Below, piece after piece: positions 30,170 to 41,100 of a DNA stretch of 64,000 nucleotides (positions are counted from its first letter, which is position 1; each line of letters begins with the position of its first letter). Under the pieces are notes generated by a model. It saw only the letters and a program-made list of their open reading frames with translations, did not search any database and was not told where the DNA came from. The position numbers and the translations under genes were made by a program. This DNA is from Leishmania mexicana MHOM/GT/2001/U1103 (taxonomy: Eukaryota; Euglenozoa; Kinetoplastea; Trypanosomatida; Trypanosomatidae), in contig NC_018335.1 of the NCBI RefSeq assembly GCF_000234665.1, positions 930,001 to 994,000 of the forward strand. The letters are read 5' to 3'.

Positions 30170-30979
30170 TCTAGGTGCACACTCGGTGTTCCACTGGCAC
30201 AGGCGGCTCACCCAAGCGGCTGCAGCTCGAACGGGAGCTGCCTGACGTCTGCGCCAGCCTACTTGGGGAGGTCGATAAAACGGGCAGACACCGGTGCACA
30301 GGCAGTTGCTCTACTGCCCACCGGAATGTCACGCTGCCACGCTGATGGTGTCTGAGAATTTCTACTGCAGTCCAGAGGAGAAGGTAGCGGTGAGAGCACT
30401 GCGGTCACCACAGAAAGCAATCATGCGAGTCTGCCAAGGCCTGTTGTCGGTAGGTGCACGGTGGGGCAGACATGAGGGTCACTCACAAGTGGGCTTGCAT
30501 TGGGGGAGGGAGGGGGAGGGGAGGGGGGGTTCTGGGCACAACGGCACCGGAGTTCCTTTCGAAGGTTGTGCGAGGGTACGCAAACGTGTGACGACGAAGC
30601 ACGCCTGTTGCTCGGTAGGTTCTTCTGCGTGTGCGTGTGTCTGTCTGTCTACATGCAGCCAGCGCGTTGGCTTGTCCGCGAAGAACGAAAAGGTAAACGG
30701 ATGTATGCGCGACTGTACACCGGCGAGGGTATGCCCCTAAGGACAGAGAGAGAGGGAGGGAAAGGGAGAGACAACGATACACCGACACGCGCGCGTAGGT
30801 GCAGACATGGACACGCACAAGTACTCTAAAGGGAAGAAGCGAGCAAGCAAAGGATTGATGTGAGTGCTCCCCCGCGTCCTGACTTTAACTTCTCTTCTAG
30901 TTTCTCTATACAAATGCGCGGGTGTGTCTGGGTATGTCTGTGTTGAGTGAACGATGAAGGACACGGAGGGGCGTGTCAC

Positions 30980-31040
30980 AGCAGCAGCAGCAGTGGTGAT
31001 GGTGATGGTGGTGGTGGTGGTGATGTGTGTGTGTGTGTGG
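30980..31040. repeat. Compound CAG / GGTGAT / TG repeat
   Basis: Consecutive short runs of CAG, GGTGAT-type trinucleotides and TG. On the coding strand they read CA, then ATC/ACC, then CTG. The repeat lies in the 3' UTR region of the small membrane-protein gene. Confidence 0.9.
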
Positions 31041-31801
31041 AGAGAGGGGCAGAAGGCAGAAGAGAGAAGAGGTGAGCAGGAAATCACCACGAAAACAATA
31101 TGGTGAAGGGCACACAAGGCACAGACTAGAGTCCACGCCGACTGCAACCAGAGAGGAAGAGTGCACGATATCAGCCGGCAACGAGAGTCGGCTTGGTGTG
31201 AGCATGATGTCACCGATATTCCCTCTTGGCTACGAGCGTGCTGCTTTCCAGCTCCCCCATGCAGTAACGGCGGTAACCTCCTCTCCCTCCCCCTCTCACC
31301 CCCGTCACGACAGTATTCGATTGACAATTTCGGATGGACAAGGAGGAAGGCGCGAGGCGACGAATCGTCGCAGGAAATCGTCGGTGAGCGAAGGAAAACC
31401 ATCGGTCGAACCGACCTGGTAGTCTGTTGCGGCGTTACACATGTGTCTGTGTCTGTGTGTGTCAAGGCCAGGCAAGCCGGCGGGAGAAGTACAAACATTA
31501 CGAACCGATCCGCACCAGTGGACCACCTCCACACCAGCCGCTGCAAGGGGATAAAAAAGGATGGGCGGCGACGGGTCACATAGAAGTTCGAGGCTGCAAC
31601 ACACCATGGTCCTCGCCGTCCTCTGGCAAGCGTGTCCGTCCCCAGCACACGCACACCGCGGAGACACCCTCGCGCAGGTGTGACAGGAAGAGTTCTTATC
31701 CTTGTGGAGTCGTTGGCGGTAACGCTGCTTAACTACCGAGATGACGACGGCGGGTAGAGCCTCCTACACTCCATTGGCAATGAAAGATGCGACGTGTGTG
31801 T

Positions 31802-31817
31802 GGGGGGGGGGGGGGGG
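31802..31817. repeat. Run of 16 guanines
   Basis: A homopolymer G run on the plus strand, so a C run in the transcript, about 65 bp beyond the stop codon of the small membrane-protein gene. Confidence 0.9.
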
Positions 31818-31882
31818 TACGTGTAAACGCGTGTGAGCGGCTGCGCTGCGGCGATGGTGTTCGTTCAAATCATGTGAACAGC

Positions 31883-32107
31883 TCACTCTGAGGATGACGG
31901 TACCGTGGTTTGCGCCACGACATGGAGCTCCGCCGGCGCGGCTTTCATAGCATCACGTGCTGCCGTTAACAACCGCTGCTCGATATCCTCATAGCGCTTC
32001 TCCCGCGCCGCGCGCGCGCTGAACATTTCGAGCGCAAACACCTTGTAGTAACCGGCACAAGTGATGACAAACCCCGACGCCAGCCCAGCAGCCTTAATAC
32101 GCCACAT
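31883..32107 (-). CDS. Small single-pass membrane protein
   Basis: A 74-aa protein from the ATG at about 32107. Residues ~4-24 (KAAGLASGFVITCAGYYKVF) form one hydrophobic segment with a GxxxG-like spacing, followed by a charged amphipathic helix (ARAAREKRYEDIEQRLL) and a short polar tail. This is the layout of small inner-membrane subunits of mitochondrial complexes (ATP synthase, complex I or cytochrome oxidase accessory proteins), but I cannot match it to a named one. The upstream in-frame extension (MRGRRRTH) uses a non-ATG start and is not used. Coding evidence comes from composition unlike the surrounding microsatellite spacers; the gene is short, so some doubt remains. Confidence 0.65.
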   Translation of the reverse strand: MWRIKAAGLASGFVITCAGYYKVFALEMFSARAAREKRYEDIEQRLLTAARDAMKAAPAELHVVAQTTVPSSSE

Positions 32108-33792
32108 GTGTGTTCGCCTGCGCCCTCTCACTGTGGGTAGTCGCTCGAGCGCTCACGTCAACACATCCAAAGCGAGTGTAGCCTCACCGAGCGTCGCACT
32201 CGTCACGCAGATGCCCAGATGCCTCTCGGGCGGTTTGTGCTCTGCTTTGTGTTCTCCATTGCATGATCGCGTTGTTGAGGGACCCGGGAAAAGAGAGCGA
32301 GCCGGCGAGACCACAGAGGGGGACGAGAGCAGCCGATAAGTGAAGGGTCGAAATGGGCAGGCACACACGGAGACGAGCACACGTGCGTGCACACGCAGCA
32401 GACTCACAAGCATGCTACTGGGCTCACCCCACAGTTGAGAGAAGGAGAGCGAGAGAGACGCATAAGAAGCTTACCTCTCCCCAGCGACGCTCACGAGACA
32501 GCACAGAGGAAGTCGGATGAGGTGGCGAGCAGAGAGATGGTCACAAGAGCAGAGCGGCGCAGATGATAGACGATAAAGGGAAGAAAAAAGCGCGGTGAGA
32601 GTGCACGCAGCAGCGCGGCTCCGCACTCTTTTCCATCACCCGCCTTTACTGCCCCTTCGTGACCGGCTCGCAGCACGCCACTATCCCATCCCCTGCCGCG
32701 CAAGAAGAAGTTGTCTGGCGTACAGCGCAGATTGGGGAGGCCAAGAGAATAGCATATGGCGCTGTGCAACTAATCAAAACACTCTCGGTTACTTTTCATC
32801 CTCCCTGATCCCCCTCCCCCCCCCGCCTCGCCTCGCCTCGCTTCCGAGCTATCGATAAACTTCACCTGCAGGCACCTGTGATATGCATATGGAAAGAACA
32901 GCTACGGGTGTCTGCATACATACATGCGTGCGTGCGTGTGTGCGTGCGTTCGTGTGTCTTTCAGTTGTGCATTTTCCGCTTGTTTCTGTCGCTTAGCTCA
33001 GATGCTGTCGGTCACGTTTTCGCTCCCGACTCGCCTCGGGAAGGAGGTGGAGCGGCGGAGCGGTGGAGCGGCGTTTCTCTTTTATCGTTTTGTTGTGTTC
33101 GTTGGGGGGTTATTCGTTTGCCCTTCTTCTGTTGCCTGCGTGAGTCGCCTTCATTGTCTTTCCTTTATTCTCAGCGGTCTGCGGCTGAAGAGGTGTTGAA
33201 TGTCGCCCGGCCCAACCGACGAAAATAATTCAAGGTAGAAATAGCAAAGGACGGGTAGCGCCTGCGCGTCACGTACGCGTTGCCCACTCTCTCTCCATTG
33301 CTGCACCTGTTTCCTGCACCACCACCACCTCCAGGCATGAAGAACTCCACACATGCACACAGTAGCCTGCCTGTTTCGCGCCGTTACGAAGCACGCGCTC
33401 GCCCTCTCTATCTCTGCACCTCCCGTCTCTGCTGCGCAGCGCTGCCTTGCCAAGGTGCATCACGTGTGCGTGATGCACAACGGCAAGCGAAGCAGATGAT
33501 AAAATCGCGTACACCACCCAGACCCAAGACGAGTACCGATTGGTGAAAGAAGGCAGTGCACCCGGGTCACGAGTTACGAGCGATGGACTCCGTTAGAGGG
33601 GCAGTGCGCCCAGAAGACCGACACAAATGAGCCCGGAGGAAGAGACGGTGTAAAACGCGCTACAACGCAACGAGCAGCGTCCACCATCGCCATGCGAATA
33701 GGGCAATCGCGGCAACACGCACACATCCACCACGAAATTCTCCTTCGTCACTGTGTCCGTTTGCCACGTACAAATCAATCAATAATACACCC

Positions 33793-36150
33793 ATGCGCAC
33801 ACACATCCACACACACACACACCACCAGCCTCAGCTGCGCATCACAGCCGCACACTGGTTTTCCATGACGGCTCGTCTTGCCGTCGAATCAGGGCCGTGC
33901 GCCGACCAGACTCGTCTTGCCCGTCCTTGTCCATTCGTCGCATGCGTGCTGCGTGGTCGGCGCCCAATGGGGACTTGGGTAGGCCGCATCCCCTGGCCCA
34001 CGCAGGCCGCGTACACGCTCCTACTCGGGGGCAAAAGTCGTGGCGTCTGGCGTGCGGGCAACAGAGGGCGGTCCAGGTGCATGCCGCACGAGCTCAAGGA
34101 GGAAGTTGGCCAGCTTCGGGTCAGGGCCCTCGCACACCCTGCGCTGTCTGGCAGGGTGCCGCGCTTCTCCCTGGCTCGCCTCAACCCACTGCGTCCCATA
34201 ATAAAGTGTGAGCACCCTCCACACGGGAGTCTGGAAGACCCGGTGGTGCAGCTCGGGGTGCCCTCGTCGTGCCTCCCCCGAGCCCATGCCTCACCAGCCC
34301 ACTCGGTCAGATGGAGGGGGGGTACCGCATGCTCTTTGCACACACGCGCCTTGGGCTTGACGGGTACGGATCCCTTCGCGCCCCTTCCGTCCATCACGCG
34401 TGCGCTGCTGACCTCCCAATGCTTTGCTTGAACGTGGCACGCCATCCCAGCTATGCTTGACAGTCCGTGCGCACAGCGCTCGCCTTGCTGCATCGTGGGC
34501 CTGCTTCATGGCGACGCTGCTGTCTGTGGAGGAGGGCTCGGTACCCTCACCGTCCATTTCCGTCTATTTCATGGGGAGGGGGTGGGGGTTCTGGATGGCA
34601 AGCTCACATGCACCGCGACAGATGGGACGCTGCTACGCCGTCCGTGGTAGCAGGGACCACTCCGCCCTCTCCCGAACCCGCACGCCTCTGGCAGGAGTGG
34701 GTGTGCCAAGCGGAAGGGGCTCGCGGATAGGATATGCGGCTGCGCACAGAGAACTCAGTCCGCCGTTCTCAAGGGGCACTTGTCGGCAGCGTCACACACG
34801 CCACGGGAGAAGCTCGTACAGCGCGGGTGAGAAGTGCGTGCGTGCAGCGGAGAGCTGCCGCTGGTTGCGGTGCCGCACACCGGCGAGTCCGTGCCTTGCT
34901 TTGGGAGATGCCCCCACCCCCCCCCGCTGCATGGCGTGCGTCAGTGCTCAGCGCACCTCCTTGCGGAGGGTGCATTGTAGTGTCGCCTGCATGACACCCT
35001 TGTCCGCGGAGGAGGTGAGGAGTGTGGTGTGATGAGCACAGATGGCGCGGTGCGGTGCTGGCGTCCTGTTGCGCTGCACACTCGGGGGGGGGGGGGGGTC
35101 CACCGCCATGATGAGGCGAAGAGGGCCCTGGGCGGAGGATGGTTGTGCGACTCGGCATGCAAACCTGGCCATCTTCGACTTGCTCTCGTGGGAGCGAGCA
35201 CTGGCGGGGTGATGGTGTGGGAGAGCCATGATGCGGCGAGTGTGGTGCGGGCCGCGGCCGGGCCTCTGAGGCGCCGTGATGTAGGGAACCCAGCGTGCGG
35301 GCGCAGGGTCGACAAACGCCGCAGCTGTCTGTGTACCTTGCTGGAGCGGCACTGCCTTGTTGAGGGAGCAGGCACAGTGGGGTCTACCGCGGAGCGGGGT
35401 GAGAACGGGAGGCCGTACGGGTGCGGCTGAAGGCCTGTTTCGCTGAACGGCCGCGCAGTCGTCGCGAGGCGGTCCGCTGGAAGGGCCTTTGCACCGGGTG
35501 CTGGTCAGTGTTACAGGGTAGTAAGGCGCAGGACCACCATCAGACACGCGCGGCTTCAAGAGGGGTACAATGCGCCCTCTCCTATCCACGTAGCAGAGGC
35601 GCGGCTAGTGGCGACGCTCCGGTTTCAAACGTTCAGCCGCATTCTCTTGCCGTGCACCGGGAGGGCCTTGACGCTCTCGAGGTGAATTTCGTCGACGCCC
35701 GGGGCGGAGCTGCAGTGGAGTTCACGAAGCGGCACATTTGAGCTTACCCATGGCGAATGGTTTGAAGGGCGTGGAGGTGGGTCTCGCGGTGGGACGCGAA
35801 GGCGGGCCTGTCGAATGTCGCACGGACTTCTGCCGGTGTATCGTGGCCACTACGTGGACTTGCGTTTTCGTATCGAGGCAGCGGCCACCTTGTCTCATTG
35901 CTGTCGTGCGCGGTGGGCGGGGAGGGGGGTGGAGAGGGATCCATGGACAGCCAAGATGCGTGCCCATGATCGAGGGTCTCGGGAGGGGCGAGGGCGCTGC
36001 AGGATTCTATTCATTCAAGGCCAGCTCCTTCGAGCGCTTTGATGAGCATACCCGACAAACGGCGGCGCTTGGGAGGCCCCGCAGGGCACCCTGTCAAGAG
36101 ATGTTTGGAGCTGCGCCAGTTTTCGCGTCCCGGGCGGTCGATAAGTAGCT
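33793..36150 (+). pseudogene. Decayed WD40-like coding relic on the opposite strand
   Basis: Frame 1 of the plus strand stays open from 33793 to 35430 apart from stops at 34429, 34648, 34828 and 34978, far fewer than expected for this composition. Several segments look like WD40 blades: AAYTLLLGGKSRGVWRA (about 33990-34062), GVLDGKLTCTATDGTLLRR (34585-34644), ECGVMSTDGAVRCWRPV (about 35017-35068) and LRLALVGASTGGVMVWESHD (about 35175-35235). A run of 15 G interrupts the frame at 35084-35098. After 35430 similar-looking sequence continues in shifted frames, for example LEVNFVDARGGAAVEFTKRH near 35675 and CIVATTWTCVFVSRQRPPCL near 35838. Every intact gene here is on the other strand. I read this as a WD40 gene inactivated by stops and frameshifts; a decayed retroelement is the alternative. 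Confidence 0.45.
35084..35098. repeat. Run of 15 guanines
   Basis: A homopolymer G run inside the decayed WD40-like sequence and a likely frameshift site. Confidence 0.9.
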
Positions 36151-37104
36151 CTACCGGATGGAAGAAAACTCCCAGTGGTCTTCGGTATGGGCCTATTTAT
36201 ACATGTAGCCTCGTCCCTGTGAGTGGCGCAATGTGTAGGTGTGCGTGTGTGGTGGGGTGGGGTGAGACTGCGTGGACGATCCGCCTTTCCGCCCCCCTGC
36301 TCCGCTTTCGGGTTGTCGTGGTGGTTTCGGGGGGTCAGTGCCGCACTCTGAAACTCGCGCGCCTTCGCTTCCGCGTCACTGTGGTGTAGGGCGCGGTCTT
36401 TGCGGATTGATGTGGCAACCGCGGAGCGGCACAGTTGTCACATCGCTTCCTGGAAGGAGCGTGGGCGGGCCCCAGTCAGGACTGACGGCGCCCGGGCCAT
36501 ACCCCCTCCTCAAAGTGGACGGAAGACCGAATCGCGCAGTGACCACTCGATGCCGTAGTAGCGGGTCCCAGTTCTAGAAGAAGCAGTGGAACAACAGGGC
36601 TGTGCCACGCCGTGGAAACGCAGCCTCATACGCACAGGCAAAGATGCATCAGCGAAGCAAAGGAAAAGTGTAAGGCGCGCTGTGGCCTCCCACGCCTCCT
36701 CCCCCTCCCCCTCCACTCACAGAGGTGGGCAGCATGGCAACGTCACGCGCGTGTGAATTGTCCTTGTGCACCGCCGAAGCTGGAAAGGGCGAGCGGCCAA
36801 CAGGAAAGGTGCCACCCCCCTTAGTGCGAATATGGTGTCCATGCCACCGTTTCCCCACCATCACCTCCTCTCTCCCCCATTGATGTGATCCCGCATCACG
36901 TGAAGCGCCTGCCTCGCTGTGCTCTTTCGATATCTGCCTCCACCATATCACGACATGCAGCTGAGCCCCGCGCGTGCGAGATGCGCGGGCGTTCCCCTCC
37001 GTCAACTTGTGCCACGCAGCCGACAGGAGGGGAAGGTGGGTGGTGATCCGCTTCAGTAGGTCTGGAGGGATGAAAATAGAAGAAGCGCCTGCGCACTGCC
37101 GCGC

Positions 37105-37509
37105 TTAGGTGGTCACTTCGACCTTGACGAGGTTCTCGATCTTGGGGTCGAAGGGGAGGTCGCTCAAGGAGAGGGGGTCGAACAGCATGCGGTCCCCGAG
37201 GTACAGGGTCGTCTTCTCGTATGCCAGGCCTTTTTCCTTCTCTAGCAGCGCCTTCATGATCTCTACGCTCTGGCCCATGAAAAACATCGCCCGATGCACC
37301 TCGCCATCGGGGAGTTGAAACAGCACAGTGACAGACGCACCGGCCAAGTCGCGCTCTACGGCGTCCATCGCCTCCATGCTGCGACCACCGCCAGCGGCCA
37401 CAGCCGGTGCTGCAGCACCACAAGGCGCGTCGCCTTCCGAGAACGCCTGTGGTGGGGCCTCCCACTCATCGATCGAATCGGAGCCCGAAGAACATCTACC
37501 GGATGACAT
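37105..37509 (-). CDS. Small ubiquitin-like-fold protein
   Basis: A 134-aa protein. Residues 1-50 are low-complexity and Ser/Ala/Gly-rich. Residues ~58-132 read as a ubiquitin-like beta-grasp: strands VTVLFQLPDGEVHRAMFF, a helix VEIMKALLEKEKGL, then KTTLYLGDRMLFDPLSLSDL and a closing strand NLVKVEV. This order (strand-turn-strand, helix, LYLGDRML in the place of ubiquitin's IFAGKQL, then DPLSLSDL) is typical of UBL domains. There is no C-terminal GG, so it is not a conjugated modifier; it more likely acts as a binding module. The ATG at 37509 is the first in the frame. No specific orthologue is recognised. Confidence 0.72.
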   Translation of the reverse strand: MSSGRCSSGSDSIDEWEAPPQAFSEGDAPCGAAAPAVAAGGGRSMEAMDAVERDLAGASVTVLFQLPDGEVHRAMFFMGQSVEIMKALLEKEKGLAYEKTTLYLGDRMLFDPLSLSDLPFDPKIENLVKVEVTT

Positions 37510-38137
37510 GACGGATGTGGAGAAGAGAAATGTTCTGTGTTGTGTGACTCGCTTTGGAGGTCAAGTACTACGTGCGTGCAGGCTGCGGGGTAAGGGAGAG
37601 TGTGCAGAGGCCCAGTGAAGTGAGCAGGTTAGGCCGGCAAGTGTGTGTAGCAGCCACAAGTTGTTGCCGGAGCCGGATCACAGAGAGCAAAAGGAAAGTG
37701 GGGCGGAGGGCACACACAGATACAGATGGACTGAAAGAGGGGGAGGCGCATGGGCGAGATGATGTAGGCGGCGTTGCAACTCTGCCTCTCCCAACCTACA
37801 CCCCCTCCCTTCGAAAGTGTCGCCCAAGGCAGTGCAAGTGGCGCGAGATCCGATGTCTGCTCGCGCGAGTTCGAGGGAAGTGGGGGAGGGAGGGGGGGGG
37901 GTACATTCATTCACTTGGACCCGCTCACCCCCCCCCTGGTACCGATACACTCAGCCACAGGGCGAGGTCTTAGTGGGCCTCCATCCAGTGCTCCAGCCAC
38001 GCGACTCCGTATGTCTGCCTGTGCGCATCTGCTCATGTCTTGGTCCAGATATAACGTGTTCCGCACGGGGAGACCATCATGCCTCACACGCGCAGGTGGG
38101 GCGCGTATGTGTAGGCCCATGTGTGCAGCACAGCGTG
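37510..38137. other. Spacer between PRP6-like and UBL genes
   Basis: 628 bp with purine tracts (about 37683-37710 and 37733-37748) and a G/C-run patch at 37880-37940. No gene is seen. Confidence 0.7.
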
Positions 38138-41100
38138 CTATGTGCGTGTCGCGACGCTCGCCGACTCTGGGCCCTTGAGAAGGATGCGATTGGCAACGTC
38201 GCGAAGCATCTCGGCCACTGACCGACGATATCCGAGGAGCGTCACGTTGCTAGGGTCCTCTGCCTTGGCGACCGTGATCCAGAGAGGACCGCTATTGGGA
38301 ACAACGATGAGGGGCGTAGCCGGGCTACCAGTCGACGCCGCCGGCGCGTCATCTTCGGTTGCCAGCGCGCAGCTCGCACCGCTGATAGAGCCGCTGCCTA
38401 CACTGGCGTCGGCGCTGAAGATCATGACGGAAAACACCCACTGCTGAATGGCCTCCGCAGTGATCTGACCGACAGAAGCGGCGTCCGAAAGAGTATCGAC
38501 ACGTTTTTCGCCCTCACCGCTCCGGTCCGAGTCCTCTCCCGTCTTTCCCGACATTGCCTCGCGCACAAGGGGCTGCATCGCCGGCGACTCCGCCATCCGC
38601 CACAGCAGTCCTACCGCATCGCCGCAGCGACCCTTGCTCAGCTGCACCGCCTTCTTCGCTTGGTCCAGTGCTCGAGCGTACTGTCCGGCGGCGTAGTACA
38701 GTTGCGCCACCGCGCACAAGGCGAGTGGCTCGCGTGACTTCCACTGACGCATCACCTGCGCGGCGGCTCGACCACGGGACGCGGGCGGCTCCAGTGAAAT
38801 AAAGAGTCCCTGCAACTCACCAACGGCATCATCCTGCGCCATGGCAAAGGTCCCCTCGCGCGTCTTGGGCAGCTTCTGCAGCACCTCCTGCACCATCTCC
38901 AGCGCCTGCCCTGGCGTGCCGTACTGCGCATCCAGCATGACCTGCGTTACCCCGATGCGGGCAACGGCGCTGGCCTGTCTCTCGAGTTCCTGAGCCGACA
39001 CACCCCGCGCCAAGACGTGCGATCGCGTACTCTGCAGATCCGCCGCACACGCCGCCAGCGCATCAGTCAGCAACGCCCGCGCCGCCGCTACGTTCTGCAA
39101 CAGCTCCGCCTCCACACGGGCAGCCACAAAGACCCACACTGCCGCCACAGCCCGGCAGTGATCGGGAGCGAGCGCCTTCTTGCACAGCACGCGAAGCTCC
39201 CGAACGTCACTGGCAAGAGGCTCGTCTTGCCGCAGCAGGTCAATCACGGGCACCCCAGTCGAGGTCGGCGCCAGCACGTCCTGTCGCTGCTGTATTGCGC
39301 GCCGCTTCTCCTCGAGCCGCATGAGCCACAGCCGCGACGAGCGCGGGAATCGTTGCAGCGCGTCCACCAGCAGCGCATCAATCGGCTGTCCTTGACTGCG
39401 GCGCAACACGGCAAGCTTCACCCACACCTCTTCCTCACGCTGCTGCTGCTGCACGGTTGCCGCGGCACCCTTGGCTGCATCAATCGCGCTAGCCAAGCAG
39501 GCATCCGCCGCCGTTGTGTCGCCGACGGCGGCCAGCATTTTCGAGCGTGCCACGTACAGGCGCAGGGCGCCAGCGGCCTGCCCCGTCGTGCTAGAGTTGA
39601 TGGTGTGCAAAAGCCAATCAATGAAAGAGAGGGCTGCCGCAAAGCAGCCGCGGCGGTACAGGGCGTCGGACACAGCCAGTGGCACCTCCACAAGAAGAAG
39701 CTCCAATGCCAGGCTGAGCTGCGACCTTGCCCGCGCGTCGGTGGGGACGCTGGATGCTGCATTGAGCTCAGCTTTCGGCCCCTGGGGACCGAGCGAAGCG
39801 CCAGCGAGTAAGCCTGCCGCTGAGGCGGCGACATGCGTGGTGCTGCCAAGCAGAGAGGCCAGCGCTACTACCAAGGGAGGAGGAAGCGGAAGCTCAGATT
39901 CGGCGTCTGCGGCCTTCGCTTTCACAGGCGCGGGCGTCGTCGAAGCGGCGGCTGGCGCCACAGACGGCTTCCCAAGCTCCTCCTCTTCCTCTTCCACCAC
40001 CCTCTGCTCCGCGCTGCGGGCATCGAGAGCTGTACGTGCTACTGCCGGTTGACGCGCTGTTGATGGCACCGCAGCACCCTCTTCCGTTCTCGCTGAGTCC
40101 GCCCTGCCGCAGCGCAACAGTGCCGGTAGGTCGTCGTGCAAAACAGCGGTCGAAGCCGACAGTACTGCGGATGCGAGCACAGGCAGAATGTCGCGAGGCG
40201 ACATGGTAGCAGTAGATCTAGCGACCGCCGCCGTGGCGCTGCTGCCCACGACCGCCAACGTCTCCGAGTGCTGATTGCTGGTGTTCATCGACTCAAGCTG
40301 CTGCTGCTGTAGCCGCAGCCACGAGTACCAGAGCACGCACTGCACACTGTGTCGACTCGCCGCGTCGGCAGGGAGAAGCGCCACAAGGTCCTCGAGCCAC
40401 GTGGCAGGAATGGTATACGCCGCACCCTTCTTGTCATTAGGATCCACGATGCAGAGAAACATGTGCGCAGCCGTGCACACGTACACGCTTGGCGCTGCGG
40501 TCGCCGCGCGAGAGGTCTCCGCCGCTTCTCCATTTCTATTCGGCACTTCAGTCCCGCCGTGGCCCTTCACGCTGTCTTTGTGAAGCAGTGAGAGCGCGAG
40601 TGAGAGCCAGGCGTGTCGCGACCCCGCCTCGCTCAGGTCGAGGTAGTTACGCTGGGCGGTGCGCACCAGGTCACGGACCTCCGTGTCTGCCCTTTGCACG
40701 GCGGCGTACATCGCCCCCATGGACGCCGCTCTGCCCGCATCGCCTTCCTCGGCTTCTGATACTTCACTTCCACGATCCTCCGCGAGCTGTGAGGTCGTGC
40801 TCGGGGGCAAAAATCGACAGGCCCAGTAGTGTGCGAGCACGTGCCACTCCACGTACTTGGCGGCCTCAATGATGAGCGCCAGAGAGGGATAACGCGCCGC
40901 CGCCGCCTGGAACATTTCTTTGCCTGTCTGATACGTCTCCAGCCGCGCCAGGCGTGCCCACAGCAGCGGCAGCGTAGGGGTGTACTGCAGCGCCTTCTGT
41001 AGCAACGCGCGCTGGTCCTGCGAGGAGGGCACGTACTGGACCAGGCGCAGCCACAGGTGCTCGCTCGACGGACACGCCAGCACAGCTCGCTGAAGGCACG

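Larger units (their letters stand above)
30107..31882. other. Spacer with mixed microsatellites
   Basis: 1.8 kb that includes a perfect 14-bp palindrome (30156-30169), a G-rich run (about 30503-30529), a CAG/GGT/TG compound repeat (30980-31040) and a 16-G run (31802-31817). The long minus-strand frame 30737-31654 is low complexity and not a gene. Confidence 0.7.
32108..37104. other. Gene-poor 5-kb interval
   Basis: This is the longest stretch without an intact gene. Bases 32108-33790 look like ordinary spacer: purine tracts at 32287-32335 and 32441-32470, and no coding signal. Bases 33793-36150 carry a decayed coding sequence on the plus strand, listed separately. Bases 36150-37104 are GC-rich with no recognisable gene; they include the 3' UTR region of the ubiquitin-fold gene. 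Confidence 0.65.

Noticed and set aside
30737..31654. Minus-strand open frame of 305 codons
   Set aside because: Its sequence is dominated by His-Thr, Cys-Val and Leu-Ser runs from CA and purine repeats; no ordered segment.
34948..35589. Minus-strand open frame of 213 codons inside the relic
   Set aside because: Pro/Arg/Thr-rich with no ordered segments; it looks like the antisense shadow of the plus-strand WD40-like sequence.
33793..36150. DIRE/ingi-type retroelement remnant
   Set aside because: Considered because SIDERs are nearby, but no reverse transcriptase, endonuclease or RNase H motif could be seen; WD40-like segments fit better. Not excluded without a search.
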